Origin: Tolypeutes matacus
Lineage: Eukaryota; Chordata; Mammalia; Cingulata; Chlamyphoridae
Length of the DNA stretch: 64,000 nt
Assembly (NCBI GenBank): GCA_026826555.1
Contig: JAKSZT010038599.1
Coordinates: forward strand, 1,145,843-1,209,842
Reading direction: 5' to 3'
Shown in pieces: positions 1 through 11,469 of the stretch (within the stretch, counting starts at the first letter, position 1; each line of letters starts with the position of its first letter). The position numbers and the translations under genes were made by a program. The notes under the pieces were generated by a model, which was not told the origin of the DNA, searched no databases, and was given only the letters and a program-made list of their open reading frames with translations.

Positions 1-240
1 GGAGTAGCTCTTAATCCATGGGGGACAGATGTTCATGTATAAATGACCCCCACCATCTTTCATGTGGGTGATTCTCTATGCTCCTCAGATTTCCCAGTGG
101 AATTGTGCCCTGGTGTCCATACCAGCGACTCATCCCCACATCACTGCTACCTGTGTGGGATCACTTCCCAAATAGACAATAAGTACCCAAATCTTTGTCT
201 CTAGTTTTGTATTTGGGAGAACCTTAACCAAGATAAGAGC
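1..240 (+). repeat. Possible old interspersed-repeat relic
   Basis: The stretch around 185-235 (AATAAGTACCCAAATC, then a TTTGGGAGAACC-type ending) resembles the 3' end of an old mammalian repeat whose consensus reads roughly 'aaataaactacttgcactcaaatcc...gggagaaccc'. The family cannot be named and the left edge lies outside the window. It could instead be ordinary unique DNA. Confidence 0.3.
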
Positions 241-607
241 AATCCTATTCTATTTGCAGGGAGGACATTGTAATGTTTTATTTATGAGGCAATGAAAGTC
301 TGAATAAAGGCAATAGCAAAGGGTTAAATGAAAGAAGTTAGTTTAAGACATGCAACTGATAGTATTTAGGAAATGATTGGCTATGAAGGCAAGAAAAAGG
401 AGGAGGATTTGAGTTTGATTTCCAGGAAAGGAAGGTTAAGAGAAGTGAAATGGTGTCAAATCCGTTTCCAGTATGGACCTTGAGCTGATCTGAAACAATA
501 TTGAACCTTAGCCAGATCTAAGCATTGAATATGGAGAAAGAATTTAATTGTTATAGGATACTTTATTATATCACTTTACTAATTTGAAGATTACAGAGTA
601 TAAAAAT
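241..607. other. Unassigned AT-rich DNA
   Basis: I see no repeat signature, reading frame or regulatory motif that can be supported here. Confidence 0.5.
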
Positions 608-865
608 TTATTTAACACTTTTATAGTACTTACTATAAGCCTGGTACTGTTCTAAGTACTTTATAATATTAAGTCAGCTAATCCTCTTACTAGATTTATT
701 GGTAGATACTATTATGATCAGCCTATTTTACATAAAAATAAACTGAGGCAAAGAGACATTAAGAAATGTGTGTCCAAGCTAACAAAACTAGTGAGTCAAA
801 GAGCTGGTGTTTGAACCCAAGACCATTGGCTCCAGGGTAAGAGATATTACCTCTACATTAGTCTG
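608..865 (+). repeat. MIR SINE, sense
   Basis: The order of blocks follows the MIR consensus. A 'GCCTGGTACTGTTCTAAGTACTTTA' core (645-663) is followed by an 'AGTCAGCTAATCCTC' block, then 'CTATTTTACATAAAAATAAACTGAGGCA' (723-752), and finally 'GTTTGAACCCAAGACC..GGCTCCAG'. MIRs are ancient tRNA-derived SINEs found across mammals. The copy is strongly diverged and has no function visible in the sequence. Confidence 0.85.
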
Positions 866-948
866 CATTTTTTAATATCACCATACTACTACAACAACTA
901 ATACTACAACCACAATTACTGCTACTATTAATATTAAGAAAATATGGT

Positions 949-1396
949 TGTGGTAGATTGAAAAACATGACCATCTTTTTCTGCCTTTCTATCAAGATAT
1001 GGAGACTTGAATTTTGAATCCACATCTTGAATCCAGGTTGGTCTTGTGGTTTGTTTTCACTAATAGGTTTGGGAAAGTTCCAGATGTTAGCCTCAAGAAT
1101 CCTTACTATTTATGCTTTTGTTTCCCTGTAAGGAAAGTCAAGCTCGACTACCGAATGAAGAAAGACCAACTGGAAAGACAAAGACCACCCAATATGCAGT
1201 ATCTTGGCCACAGATATATGTGAACAAGACCATCGTTTTCCCGAAGTCATCAGCAGACTACAACTGCATAAGGGAGCCCAAGAGAGATTAGCAGAAAAAC
1301 TGTCTGGTGTAACTACAGAATTTTAAGAAACAATAAATCATTTTTAAGCCAATAAGTTTTAGGTGGTTTGTTATGCAGCAATAGATAAATGAATCA
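949..1396 (+). mobile_element. MLT1-type ERVL-MaLR solo LTR, sense
   Basis: The 3' third is diagnostic of MLT1. It contains GAGCCCAAGAGAGATTAGCAG (1275-1295), AATAAATC as the polyadenylation signal (about 1332), TTTTAAGCCAATAAGTTTTAGGTGG and the GCAGCAATAGA end. It starts with TGTGG and ends in CA, as LTRs do. No clean 5-bp target duplication is left, as expected for an old, diverged copy. No internal retroviral sequence lies next to it, so it is a solo LTR. Confidence 0.8.
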
Positions 1397-1608
1397 CTGA
1401 TTGATGGAGATAGCACTCATACAATCAGAAGTAATTCTAGTGTCTGCCCAAAATAGTAGGCAGGAAAAAAAGTTGTTGCTAAAATTAAGAGCTAGCAATT
1501 AGACTTCAACTTGAGGGCGGGAATGGCAGTATTAGCAGAGAACTATAAAAAAAACATATTATATATTTTAAAGATCATTGCAAATAGTGCCTAAGGATAG
1601 AGAACTAG
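1397..1608. other. Unassigned spacer
   Basis: AT-rich DNA between two LTRs, with no feature that I can support. The last five bases, ACTAG (1604-1608), are the left target duplication of the next LTR. Confidence 0.5.
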
Positions 1609-2073
1609 TGTGGTGGCTTGGAGCTATGCACCACAGAAAAACATGTCCTTAAACTTAATCCATTCCAGTGGGTGTGAACCCTTATAAATAGAGCCTTTCG
1701 ATGAGGTTACTTAGGCTAAGGTGTGGCCCAGCTGAATCAGGATGGGTTTTAATCCTATTACCAAAATTCTTATAGAGAAGGACAAAGAAAGAGAGAAAGC
1801 CACAGGGAGCAGCCAGAAGCTGGAAGTCAATGGATCCAGGAAGAGAAAGGAATCAGGAAAGGTTTCCATGTGCATTGCCATGTGAAAAATCAGCCAAGGA
1901 ACAAGGATCAGAGGCAGTCAGCTCCAAACCCACAGTCTTCTCAGAAAAACATTGCCTTGATGATGTCTTGATTTTGGACTTCTCCTAACCTCTAAACCTT
2001 GAGCCAATGCAGTCCTGCTGTTTAAGCCAACCCATTGTACGATATTTACTTTAGAAGGCAGTAAACTAAAACA
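1609..2073 (+). mobile_element. Lineage-type solo LTR, subfamily C copy 1
   Basis: A 465-bp element opens with TGTGGTGGC and closes with ACTAAAACA. It is flanked by a perfect 5-bp target duplication ACTAG (1604-1608 and 2074-2078), the hallmark of an ERVL-MaLR-like LTR. A second copy lies at 55774-56270, with shared blocks such as TGGCTTGGAGCT, CATGTGCATTGCCATGTGA, CCTTGATGAT and TTTAAGCCAACCCATTG. From memory the family belongs to Xenarthra. There are no internal genes. Confidence 0.88.
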
Positions 2074-2199
2074 ACTAGTACCTGATGAATAAATGTTTGC
2101 CAATAGGCCATATGTTTTATCTGTCTCTAAAACAAATATAAGTCCACATTGTAAATATTATGTTTTTGTGCATAAAATTAATAAATTTAAAGGTATAAA

Positions 2200-2358
2200 A
2201 ATGCAGAAAAACATATGGGCTTTGGAGTCATCTAAGCCAGTATTGAAATACCTACACTGCCTTTTTTTGTTTGTTTGTTTTTCTAGGTGGCTTTGGGCCA
2301 GCTTCTCAAATTCTTTTTGCCTCAGCTTGCTCATTTGTAAAATGAATATATTAGCATC
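2200..2358 (+). repeat. MIR SINE, left part (split by LTR)
   Basis: GGGCTTTGGAGTCATCTAAGCC (2217-2238), TTGGGCCAGCTTCTCAAATTC and CTCAGCTTGCTCATTTGTAAAATGAATA are a diverged MIR body in sense orientation. A TTTGTTTG simple run (about 2263-2280) interrupts it. The MIR continues at 2989 after a younger LTR inserted at GCATC. Confidence 0.75.
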
Positions 2359-2983
2359 TGTTTTAGTTTGCCAAAGGGCCGCCAATACAAAGTACCAGAA
2401 ATGGGTTGGCTTTTATAAAGGGGATTTATATGGGGTAAAAGCTTACAGTTTCCAAGGCAAGGAAATGTCCAAATCAAGGCACCATCAGAGGTGCTTTCTC
2501 ACTAAAATCAGCTACTGTTGATCCTGTTGTCTGGACACGTGGAGAAGCAAGACGGTCACCAACGTCTGTCGAGGTCCGTGTCTTCCCCTCTAGAATCTAC
2601 CGTCTCCTGCAACTCAGCTGTGGGCACCTAGTCATAGGGCTTGTTTCTTTCTGACCCTTCTCTACCAGTCTCAGCTGTTCTGCTTTCTTCCCAAAGTCAG
2701 CTGCAAGCCATCAGATGTATGGCTCATCTCTCCACAGGGTGTCAGCTCTTTAAGCCTCTCTGGGGCTTCTCTTTTCCAGAAGTCCTCTGTGTCACATGGC
2801 AGGATAAATATATGGCGACTCCCTTTTGTTGTGTGTGTCTTATCAGACCCAGTAAGAGGGCAGTGACACAACCTGAGTCATGCCTCACTGATGTAGTCCA
2901 ATCAAAAAGGTTCTCCCACAGGAATAGATTAGTTTAAGAACATAATCTTTTTGTGATTCATAAAAGAATTTCAAACTGTCACA
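2359..2983 (-). mobile_element. Lineage-type solo LTR, subfamily A, antisense
   Basis: This 625-bp LTR reads TGTTTTAG...GTCACA on the plus strand and is flanked by a perfect 5-bp duplication GCATC (2354-2358, 2984-2988). On the minus strand it matches the LTRs at 11738-13580 and 56947-57554. Shared blocks include CTTTTTGATTGGACTACAT, CTGAGTTGC/CTGAACTC, AACAGGATCAACAGTAG, ATAAATCCCCTTTATAAAAGCCAA and TTTGGCAAACTAAAACA. It interrupts a MIR, so it is younger than that element. There is no coding content. Confidence 0.88.
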
Positions 2984-2988
2984 GCATC

Positions 2989-3055
2989 TAATTCATAGAG
3001 TTTCTTGTTAATTAATACAGTAACACAGGTAGGCACCTATTATAATGCCTGACTT
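2989..3055 (+). repeat. MIR SINE, right part
   Basis: AATTCATAGAGTTTCTTGT...TAGGCACCTATTATAATGCCTG continues the MIR 3' region ('...CATAGGGTTGTTGTGAGGATTAA...') interrupted at 2359. The match is weak but lies exactly where the missing MIR end should be. Confidence 0.5.
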
Positions 3056-4007
3056 AAAATAAGAAATTGCAGTTTATTTCCCCCTCAAATGTCTAATGAA
3101 AGCACATAGTTAATTCTATCATAAGGAATATAATCTCTTCTCTCCTCTATTGAGCCTAATAAATTAGAATTTTGCATTGGTAACCTACCTGAAACACTGT
3201 GGTTTTCCTGTTTAGCTTACCCAATTAGTAATAAATTTAAAAATATATATATCTTTAGGAAAAACCCTGCCTTCAGGGAATGAAGGCATCAGTTAAATTG
3301 TTGCCCCTGTTATTATTTTTACTTCTAAACTTTCGTGTTTTTTCTAAAAAATCTTAAAGTCCTTTATAAGGGATGGGAATAGATCCACAACAGCCTCTGC
3401 TATACCCTCATTAGGACCCAAAGGCCTCTTTTATCACAATATCAATTATTATACTTTATGAGGGACACCCCATGAGAGAGCTTTCGTTTTTTCGTCTTTG
3501 TCAGCATAGAGTCAGACCATAACGGCTTTATTTCCAGCATTTCTGCAAATTCAGTAGTTGTTAACTATCTAAGTAACCAAAGAAGGGTAGAGCAATTACT
3601 CTTCTCTGGGTATGTGTGACGGCTCCTCCAATTGATTCATTCAGTTAACTAGGACTTTGCTGTGAGCCATCCCTACACATGTTGAAGTAGCCTGAAGATC
3701 TAGCGCAGTTATTTCCCTGCATTCAGCAGAGACACTGCTCCCTCACTAAAATTCCCAGGAGCTGTATGAACAAGAGTTCCTCATAGGTTGCTAGAAAAAT
3801 TATACAAAATGACTCAATTCCTTTACCAAATAACTCCTTAATTCCGTGATTCTTGTCCTCCATTGTCAATTTGTCATGCTTGAATGACCCTTTCATGGTA
3901 ATTGATTTCACAGGTATAGACAATTTATCAAAATGTATAGATGCACAGGTTATTTTTGTTGGTGCTCTACCTTCCAGCCTTAAAAGGTGAAGCTCAATTA
4001 AAGCAGA
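3056..4007. other. Unassigned DNA with antisense open frame
   Basis: No repeat family was recognised. The minus strand stays open over much of 3723-4190, but the frame runs into an inserted hAT element, so that open frame is partly accidental. The translation shows no motif that I know. Confidence 0.4.
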
Positions 4008-4015
4008 CTCTAAAC

Positions 4016-4209
4016 CAGAAGTTCTTAACAAGGGGTCCATGAGCTTAAATTGAAAATCTAAAAAAACATTATTCTTGTGGGGACATGTTGGCGTGGGTGT
4101 GATATATTTATTAAATAATACACAGTATAGTGTGCACTTAGTAAGGGGTCCGTGGTTTTCACCTGACTGGCAAAGGGGTCCATGGAACAAAAAAGGTTAA
4201 GAACCCCTG
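4016..4209 (+). mobile_element. hAT-type non-autonomous DNA transposon, copy 1
   Basis: This is a 194-bp element with terminal inverted repeats: CAGAAGTTCTTAAC at the left and GTTAAGAACCCCTG at the right (12 of 14 pair). It has an 8-bp target duplication, CTCTAAAC (4008-4015) versus CTCTATAC (4210-4217), 7 of 8 matching. Eight-base duplications and CAG...CTG ends are typical of hAT elements. A second copy in the opposite orientation lies at 38690-38887. There is no transposase. Confidence 0.88.
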
Positions 4210-4217
4210 CTCTATAC

Positions 4218-7200
4218 TAAATCTTGATTTTGCTAATGCTGAAAGCAGCAACCATGGAACTGAATATTTAGCCAACCTGCCATCAGTTTGTATCTCCCTC
4301 CGCATCCATGTTGTTAGTTCCTGTTGTTCATATTCTATCATTTTGAGATTCCACTAGTAAGCTTTTGTTGTTGTTGTTTTGTTTTATCTCCAACCAAATT
4401 CCAGATCTGTTTCAAACCAAGAGGAGCACAGTAACTACCCTATCATCAACAGTTCATTTTCATCAACTTTATAATATTTTTATTTCTAAATAATATCTTA
4501 GCCATAATTTCCATTAAAAATTAGTTGTGGCAGTTGTTATAAGCTATTTCTGACACCATCTGCACTAATTGTGGTACTTCGGAAAGTTTAGATTGCTAAG
4601 GAAGACTCACAGAATCCCAAAGGACAATGCTTACAGATATATATTGAAGGAAAATGGTGCATTATAATATCATTACCTAAGACTATGCCACATAGTCAAA
4701 AGTGCCTAACAAGAAGGGGTTTGGAGAGGCAGGGAACAGTGCAACTCTTCTCTCTATATAGGGCCATATAGATATCCTTTTTTTCCTGGAACAGGTAACA
4801 CTAACGTTAATAGAACAACTTGGTACCTGAAATGGTCTTAGCTGAGGCTTCTTATATCCTGTTGTTCACATAGACATAGTTCTGCTATGAAACCAGCCCC
4901 GAGGGCTGAGCACTCTGGAGTTATCCTTTAGACAAGGTGGAAATCTTTGTTCTCACTGGTATCAATAAGCCATGCTAACAAGCTGGAGCACATAGCCTGG
5001 AAGCTCACCTTGGATCCATGGTTACAAAGCAAAACAATTAATCAATACTGTTCATGCCTGGATGATGGGTTAGAGCTGTGCAGATGCAACACTTTCTTTA
5101 GGAAAACATCTGAAATTCCAGGTGTTATGGAATTACCTCTGATAGCACAGCAGGTAATTTACCTGGATTCAAGCCGCAAACTTCATTTCCCCCATGATAT
5201 GCAGGTGATAATATATTTTCTCTGTTCTTATGGTTTCCCACTGCTGTTTATTTAGCCTGTACCTCTCAAAGGTGTCAAAATTTATGGTCAGTCAAGGATT
5301 TGATCAGAGAAGGGGCTTGCACGCCCTGATTTCCTTGCTTCTAGGAATCTCAAGATAGATTCCAAAAGTTCTGCCAGTTTCAGACTCTGTACTCTGACAT
5401 TTGAAGCTGTTAAGATGTGTGCTTTATAACTGCTAACCTTCACACTGTTGGGGAATGCATTCAAATTACAAATAAGGCTTTGTGTAGCTCTTTCAAACTT
5501 AGATTTCTCTCTCTTCCTTGCTTGCTTTTTGTTGAACTTTCTGCACAAGTATAATACAAGTGCCAGTTGGGAGCTTGAGCAATTTATTCTCTGCAATTGA
5601 TTCTGACTTATACCTTTAGTAAAGCTTTCTTTTTTTCCTTACCACCATTTTTCTCAGCTATGAATATGGGCGCTGGGTAAGTGTCCTCTGGCCTGAAAAC
5701 TACAAGCTCACAGTTCTTGTCGACTTGCAGTTTTTCAAGATTAAAATCTTCTTCATGTTCTGTCTATTTAGGATATTTCCTAGTAGCTTAAAAAAAATGT
5801 CTTCCTTATTATTTTACTCATTTTAATAATTATCTGTGTTTATGTGGGAGATAGGAGGGTGACCACTTCACTGCTATGACATTCTCACTTATTTTTATTG
5901 TTGTTTGTGAAGAACATTTATTTTTCAGATTTTAAAATTACTTTTTTGCAAAGTGAAATTTGTGTGAAGTGATGATTTACATTTTAGAAATTTAGAGGAA
6001 AATTTTAGAGGAAAAGTGACATATTACAGAAATTTATTTTAGAACTCTTTTAGGTTTCTGATTATTTACTTTTTTGTCTCCACCTGAAATTTGCCTTAAC
6101 ATTCAAAGGTCATAAGGCTACCTAGACTTTTTTTGTGATATATTTTAGTACATGTAGATTATATTGGAATCAGGATTTTTCTTTGTTTTAATTGTTTTTT
6201 CACCAAATAAAAATCAATGTATTAGTCTACTTGTCTAATTTTTCAAGGTGCAAAAAATTAAGAGAAAATTAAGAATCATTAATTAAGAATCAAAAATCAT
6301 TATTTAAGAATCAAAACTCTAGAAATCAATGGTGTTAAGATGTTAATCTCTTAATAGTTCTTTAAAAATTTGACACGTTAGAGAAGAAATTATGTTGTGA
6401 GATGCTGAAGCAGAACTGATTTATAATATACTCTTCACTTTGTTACTTCAGCATATAGGATTAAAACATTTCATAATGTAGCACAAGGTGATTCTCACTC
6501 CTGTTTCTTTTCTCATCTGTTTCAATAACTTGATACACCTTTTAGAAGAAAATGATGGGTGCCCTAATACAAGGGAGAATAGGAAAACCGACAAAAAATA
6601 CATTTTCTGTCCATTGTTTCACTACCACAAAAAGGTAGTAATGTAAAGGAAGAAAAAAATTAATCTTATTTTCTATTTAGAGCCAAAAATAATAGTTTAA
6701 TATCATTTTTTTCAAAACCAGTTTTATCTCCAGTGTTGAAAAGTATTGCACTAAATAACTCTAGGCTAACTTTATGGAAGATGGTTCAGTCCACATAGGC
6801 TCATGAAAAGGCACCATAGAATTAAATCATATTTTCTGCAAAAAAGTTTCTAAAGTTTTCTGATTATTTCATTGAAGGACTGGTAACATTTACTCTTAAA
6901 TTTTTCTGAGTTTAAAATGATCTCTTCCAGGCTTTAGAGTACATCAATTGAGATTCAACAGAGTACTTGTTCAGTCAACTTTGCTCATCCAAATCATATC
7001 TTGAGGAAATTTTGTGTATAATTTAATTTTCTCTTCCTGTCCATCTCCTTGAAGGCATTAAATGATGTCCTTCCTAGGCAAGAATAAAATAAATAATCAA
7101 TTTTCATAACAGCAGGCCAAGTTACTTGGCTATCTTTTTTCTTCTTCTTCTTATATCCAACGACCATGTTAGTCCATATTACTCAGCTCAGTGTCAATTG

Positions 7201-7299
7201 TATTGATACTTATAAGGTATAATATTATACAGAATAAGTCTTGATTTATTTACAAAGTTGATCAATCTCTTTTTGTACCAGAAAAACTTTGCTAAAATT
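4218..7299. other. Unassigned AT-rich DNA, 3 kb
   Basis: I recognise no repeat, exon or RNA gene. A TTG-rich simple run is at about 4363-4385. The interval has poly-A/T runs and scattered short frames below 105 codons with no family resemblance. Confidence 0.45.
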
Positions 7300-7432
7300 C
7301 AGTGAAATATGAAGCTACATGAAGGCAGAGACTTTTGTCTGTTTTGTTTATTGATGTATCCCAAATGCCTGCAACAATATCTGCCATATAGTAGTTGCTC
7401 AATAAGTATTTTTGAAAGTGAATGAACTAAGG
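7300..7432 (+). repeat. L2 LINE 3' end
   Basis: GAAGGCAGAGACTTTTGTCTGTTTTG (7320-7345), ATGTATCCCAAATGCCTG, ATAGTAGTTGCTCAATAAGTATTTTTGAAAGTGAATGAA follow the well-known L2 3' terminus ('...TGCCTGGCACATAGTAGGCGCTCAATAAATG...'). The rest of the LINE is absent, as is usual. Confidence 0.82.
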
Positions 7433-8893
7433 AACATTTCCCTACTAATAAAATCTTCTTGGATGATGAAATGGATGAAGTCAAGCTTTCTTGGTACAAA
7501 AACTTATTGACATATGATAATTTATGTTGAGGTAAGGTAAAAAAGAATGCTATTTGGCCTTGGTTAACGAATGTTGAGTTTCCAGAATTATCAGGATGGG
7601 AACATGTGAGTTCGAACAATGATTATTGTTGAAAATGGAGACTAAATTCATGGAGAACGTCATATTTTCAACGTTGTTTTACAAGAACCCACTAAGTTTC
7701 AAGGATGAATATTATTAATTACATTCTGTAGAGGCTACAGTCACAGATGAGATCAGTGACATAGGCAAGTCCACAGAGCTGAACTATTCCTGTTTGGAGC
7801 CAACTGAAAAACATCAGGGATTTGACACTCCTGAAATAAGGACAGTGTCATATTTCTTTCCATATAATGAAGTTGGAGTTATATTATAGAGAAGGAGAGG
7901 TTGGAATTTATTTAGTACTATTATTTGTGACAAAATGGTTGCCAAAACCAAATGCTATCTTGTTATGTAAGTGAATAAATTTAGGAGAAATAGAATTTTA
8001 GTAGGCCACATATATGTATTTTTTCTTCCTTTTGCTTAGAATCCTCTATGCTAAGTACAACACATATGCACATGCACACACAAATAATTACATGTTACTT
8101 TGTCTTTGTATTCAAATTATCATAGATTCTGACTCTCCTTTTCCTTAAAAGACTATTTTAGATGTGAAAATCTAATCTAACCTAGGAGAAAGTGTTCTCT
8201 TCTGATGTTACTCCTGCTAGTTAAGTGAAGAAGACTAACTCTTTTCTAACCCTAAGAGACTGTTTAGCTCTGCCCTGAATCTTGCTTAACTTGGTCTCAA
8301 GAAGTCCTTTCTGCACCTAGCCTAACAATTGCTCAGAGCTGGACCTTAGTTGGTCCTAAAGTGTAGAAAGAAGCTACAGTTCCAAAATCAGAAAAGTAAT
8401 TCCTTTGTGTTGTTACCTCTCCTTAGGCTCAAAGCAGCCATAAAAATGGATTTGCAGAATTCGAGAAGAGAGGAAAGTCCATTAAGCTAGCATTTACAAC
8501 ATGTCAAATGAACAGACAAATTAAAATTAGATTAGAAGCTGTTACACATTATTCATCTTATGTCATAGATAAATAGAAGACATGATAAGGATGAGTCAGA
8601 TAATGATCTACAACAAATAAAACCTTACCAATAGCAAGCTTAGTATCGGGCTATCAAAATCCTTATGTTATCCACTTACTTTATCACATATGGGTTTTAT
8701 GCTATTTCCTACCTCCTAATGACAATATATCTTTGAACATTTTGTATAAAGTAAATAAATGAATAAATAAAAAGTTTAATACATGTAATAGCCATAGTAT
8801 ATCAATCTGATTTCCAAGAACTAAATCTATTTTATTAGAAATTTTAATATAACTTCACCTTTGAGAGTAGGCATCTTCCCTTTTTCCTCTATG
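7433..8893. other. Unassigned DNA
   Basis: No repeat or gene was recognised. The interval is AT-rich with one CA-rich patch near 8058-8082. GAATAAATAAATGA-like runs occur near 8750-8770. Confidence 0.45.
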
Positions 8894-9113
8894 CTATGGA
8901 ACAACAAATTTTTTGTGTAAAGCACAAGATAGTAAATATTTTAGGTTTAAAAGCCAAGTGGTCTCTGTCAGAAGTAAACAACTCTGCCCTTATACTGAAA
9001 AGCAATCATAGACAGTACTTAAATAAATGGGAATGGTGGTGTTTCAATAAAACTTTGTTTAAAAAAACAGGCAGAAGGCTGGATTTGACCTCCCAAGAGT
9101 TTGCCAACACCTG
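8894..9113 (+). mobile_element. hAT/Charlie-type non-autonomous DNA transposon
   Basis: AGATAGTAAATATTTTAGG, GTCTCTGTC.GAAG, CAATCATAGACAGTACTTAAATAAATGGG, TCAATAAAACTTTG, GGCTGGATTTGACC and the TTTGCCAACACCTG end follow a common mammalian hAT-type element whose termini read CAGTGGTTGGCAAACT...TTTGCCAACCCCTG. The left end here (CTATGGAACAACAAATTTT) is more diverged. A clean 8-bp duplication is not visible. Confidence 0.75.
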
Positions 9114-9360
9114 TTCTCTACTATGTCAAACAAATATCAGAGAGAGTTCCTCAAAAGTTTCTACTTCGGAATGAAAAGAAGAACCCCCAATTCTGCCACT
9201 CTGGGTGGCTTCTTTAAATGTGGAAAACAGTTAAATGTTCTGACATGAAACACAAATGTATTGACAGTTGATCTGAGACAAAAAACCTTGTATTGACAAA
9301 ATTTCTGTAATTGGCTCTTATATTTTCACAGACTAAAGGACTAAAGGAAAGACTCCTTTT

Positions 9361-9581
9361 TTTTTTTTTTTTTTTTTTAGGTACTAGGGCCAGGGATTGA
9401 ATCCAGGACCTCGTATGTGGGAAGCAGGTGCTCAACCACTGAGCCACATTGGCTCCCTTGAGTTGTTTTTTTCGTTTGTTTGCCTGTTGTTTGTCTTTGT
9501 TTTTAAGAGGTATGGGGAACTAAACCTGGAACTTCCCAGTGGGAAACAGGCACTCAACTGCTTGAGCCACATCCGCACCCT
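9361..9581 (-). mobile_element. Dimeric tRNA-derived SINE, antisense, copy 1
   Basis: Poly-T (about 9358-9379) marks the 3' tail of an antisense SINE. A perfect 15-bp target duplication GGAAAGACTCCTTTT flanks it (9346-9360 and 9582-9596). Read on the minus strand there are two tRNA-like units, each with an A-box-like TGTGGCTCA(A/G) and a B-box-like GGTTTAGTTCC or GGATTCAATCC, separated by an A-rich CAAACAA linker. Monomers differ slightly. The structure matches tRNA-derived SINEs that I associate with sloths. It should be non-coding and transcribed, if at all, by RNA polymerase III. Confidence 0.9.
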
Positions 9582-9596
9582 GGAAAGACTCCTTTT

Positions 9597-11469
9597 TAAG
9601 CAAAGCATTAATTATTTTGACACGTGCCAGTAAACATGAGCTGCTAATTCACTGAAGTATCTGGGAATAAATATTGAGTGAACAAATGCCATCAAATGTC
9701 AGTTTACACTCAACTTATGTACAAATTCATCTGAAAAGGAATAAAATCTTGATTAAACAACTTATCTCTATGCATCTAAATTAAAGTAATGGTTAAATCT
9801 TCCAAATATTAAGTCCTTAAGTTAAGCCTGAAATCACTATCACATAACAGATAGAGCATACCAATATGTAATTTAAATTGGTTAAGAAATGAAGTATTGT
9901 GGCTCTTCTAATGCCTATACAACTACTGGAGACTGTAAGTACCAACAGCTCCCAACACAGATTTCTCTGGTAGAAAAAAGATCTCTTATTAAATTAGCAA
10001 AAAAATAAAATAAAATAATGTATATTGTCACTGACATTTATTGCTTCAAATATATCAAAATAGAAAAAAGTGGTTAGTATGAGATGTTACATTTTACTTG
10101 ATTTGCATCTTTGCATTCAGCTGTGCATATAGGAATATCTGAAATTCTTAAAGATTTTCAATACTCTGATTTACAGATTGATGGTTAATAGCTTTTGTGA
10201 CAAAGATTGATTGGGCTATTGTGTCATATGTAAAGACCTTGGTACTTCAAGATCCTTCTACCATATTATCAGTTTTAATAAATAAATTCCTAGAGTTGCT
10301 ATTTCCCAAAAATATTTTTTTAAAAAAGGTTACTTTTAAGTATCACCGAGAATGGATAAGAATTAAAATAGTTTACTCAGTACACTATCTCAAGTACAGT
10401 TGTTAAGTGAGACTAGATTTCCATTGCTGTTTTAGGTTTTTTAAATTAAAAGAGACCATTCAGTTGATCCAATTCTCCCAAGTGTAGGGCCTTAACTCTC
10501 CTTTTAATTTTAACAGATTTGGATATTAATGAATTTAGCCCATATTAGAATCATATTTTTGGAAAAAGACTTTAAGTATGGCAGCTATTTAGACTCAGTA
10601 AATAGTTGGAAATTTCTCTGGGAATCAAAAGTTCTTTTCCACTATGGTCAAAAGAGAAAAAAATTCAAATAGAAAAGGAACTCAGTACAGTGCTAATAAA
10701 ATAAGCACTGAATATGCAAGTTTTTTAAAAACCAGAAGTAGCAATTATTATGTGCATAAGAATTTTAGAAAAAAATAATATGCCATAGTTTGTAAGAAAT
10801 TGAAAAGAGATGGTATTTAGCTAAGGGGTAAAAAAGACAATTTACTCATCAATTTATCCCCACTTGATATATAATCACTGAAGAGAGAAGTCTTTTGAAT
10901 GATTTTAAATACAGCTAAGCCAAAATATTAATTATAATTTAAGTCTTTAAATATTTAGTATGTTTTATTTTGAAAATCAAAATTTTATATTAACTTTTAA
11001 ATTCAACCAAGTGCTAAGGGAACAGAGACACTGGATACAAATGGTCAATTTAATAGGCACAGAGAATTTCATAGACTAGTTTAAAGAAAATACTTAATTG
11101 TCCTGATGTTCATGAACTTCATGAACATTTCCTTGTGGTCAGGTAAAGCCCAGATTATTTTTCTCAGGAAGATGTAGTATAGGTATCCAATTTGATTTTT
11201 TCCTATGAAACTAAATTTGTTTGGTTTGTGGTTATAGGAATACCACTATATTTACTATAGTGAAACTTGCTAAGGTAAAAATGCAGAATTTTTAAATAGT
11301 CAAGGAATAAGTTGAACAGTGATGACTGAGTGATAAAATGGCCATGCAGAAGAAATAAACGCAGAATTCTCAAATGAGTGATAAGATAGCAGTGCAAATG
11401 TTATTGTAGTTGATGATATTGACAAGGAAACTACATTAAATCATATCACTGAGTAAGCAAAATAGTAAT
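9597..11469. other. Unassigned AT-rich DNA
   Basis: I see no recognised repeat, gene or RNA. It contains A/T homopolymer runs and a short inverted CATGAAC/GTTCATG pair at about 11107-11126. Short frames show no family features. Confidence 0.45.

Noticed and set aside
2093..2521. 142-codon plus-strand open frame
   Set aside because: It is a chance frame crossing a MIR, a TTTG run and the start of an LTR.
3723..4190. 155-codon antisense open frame
   Set aside because: It runs across the hAT mini-element at 4016-4209, so the frame as it stands is not ancestral. No known motif, start context or splice arrangement supports a gene.
9361..9581. tRNA-like sequence as a real tRNA gene
   Set aside because: A and B boxes are present, but the sequence is a dimer with poly-A tail and target duplication, and it cannot fold as a full cloverleaf. 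It is a SINE.
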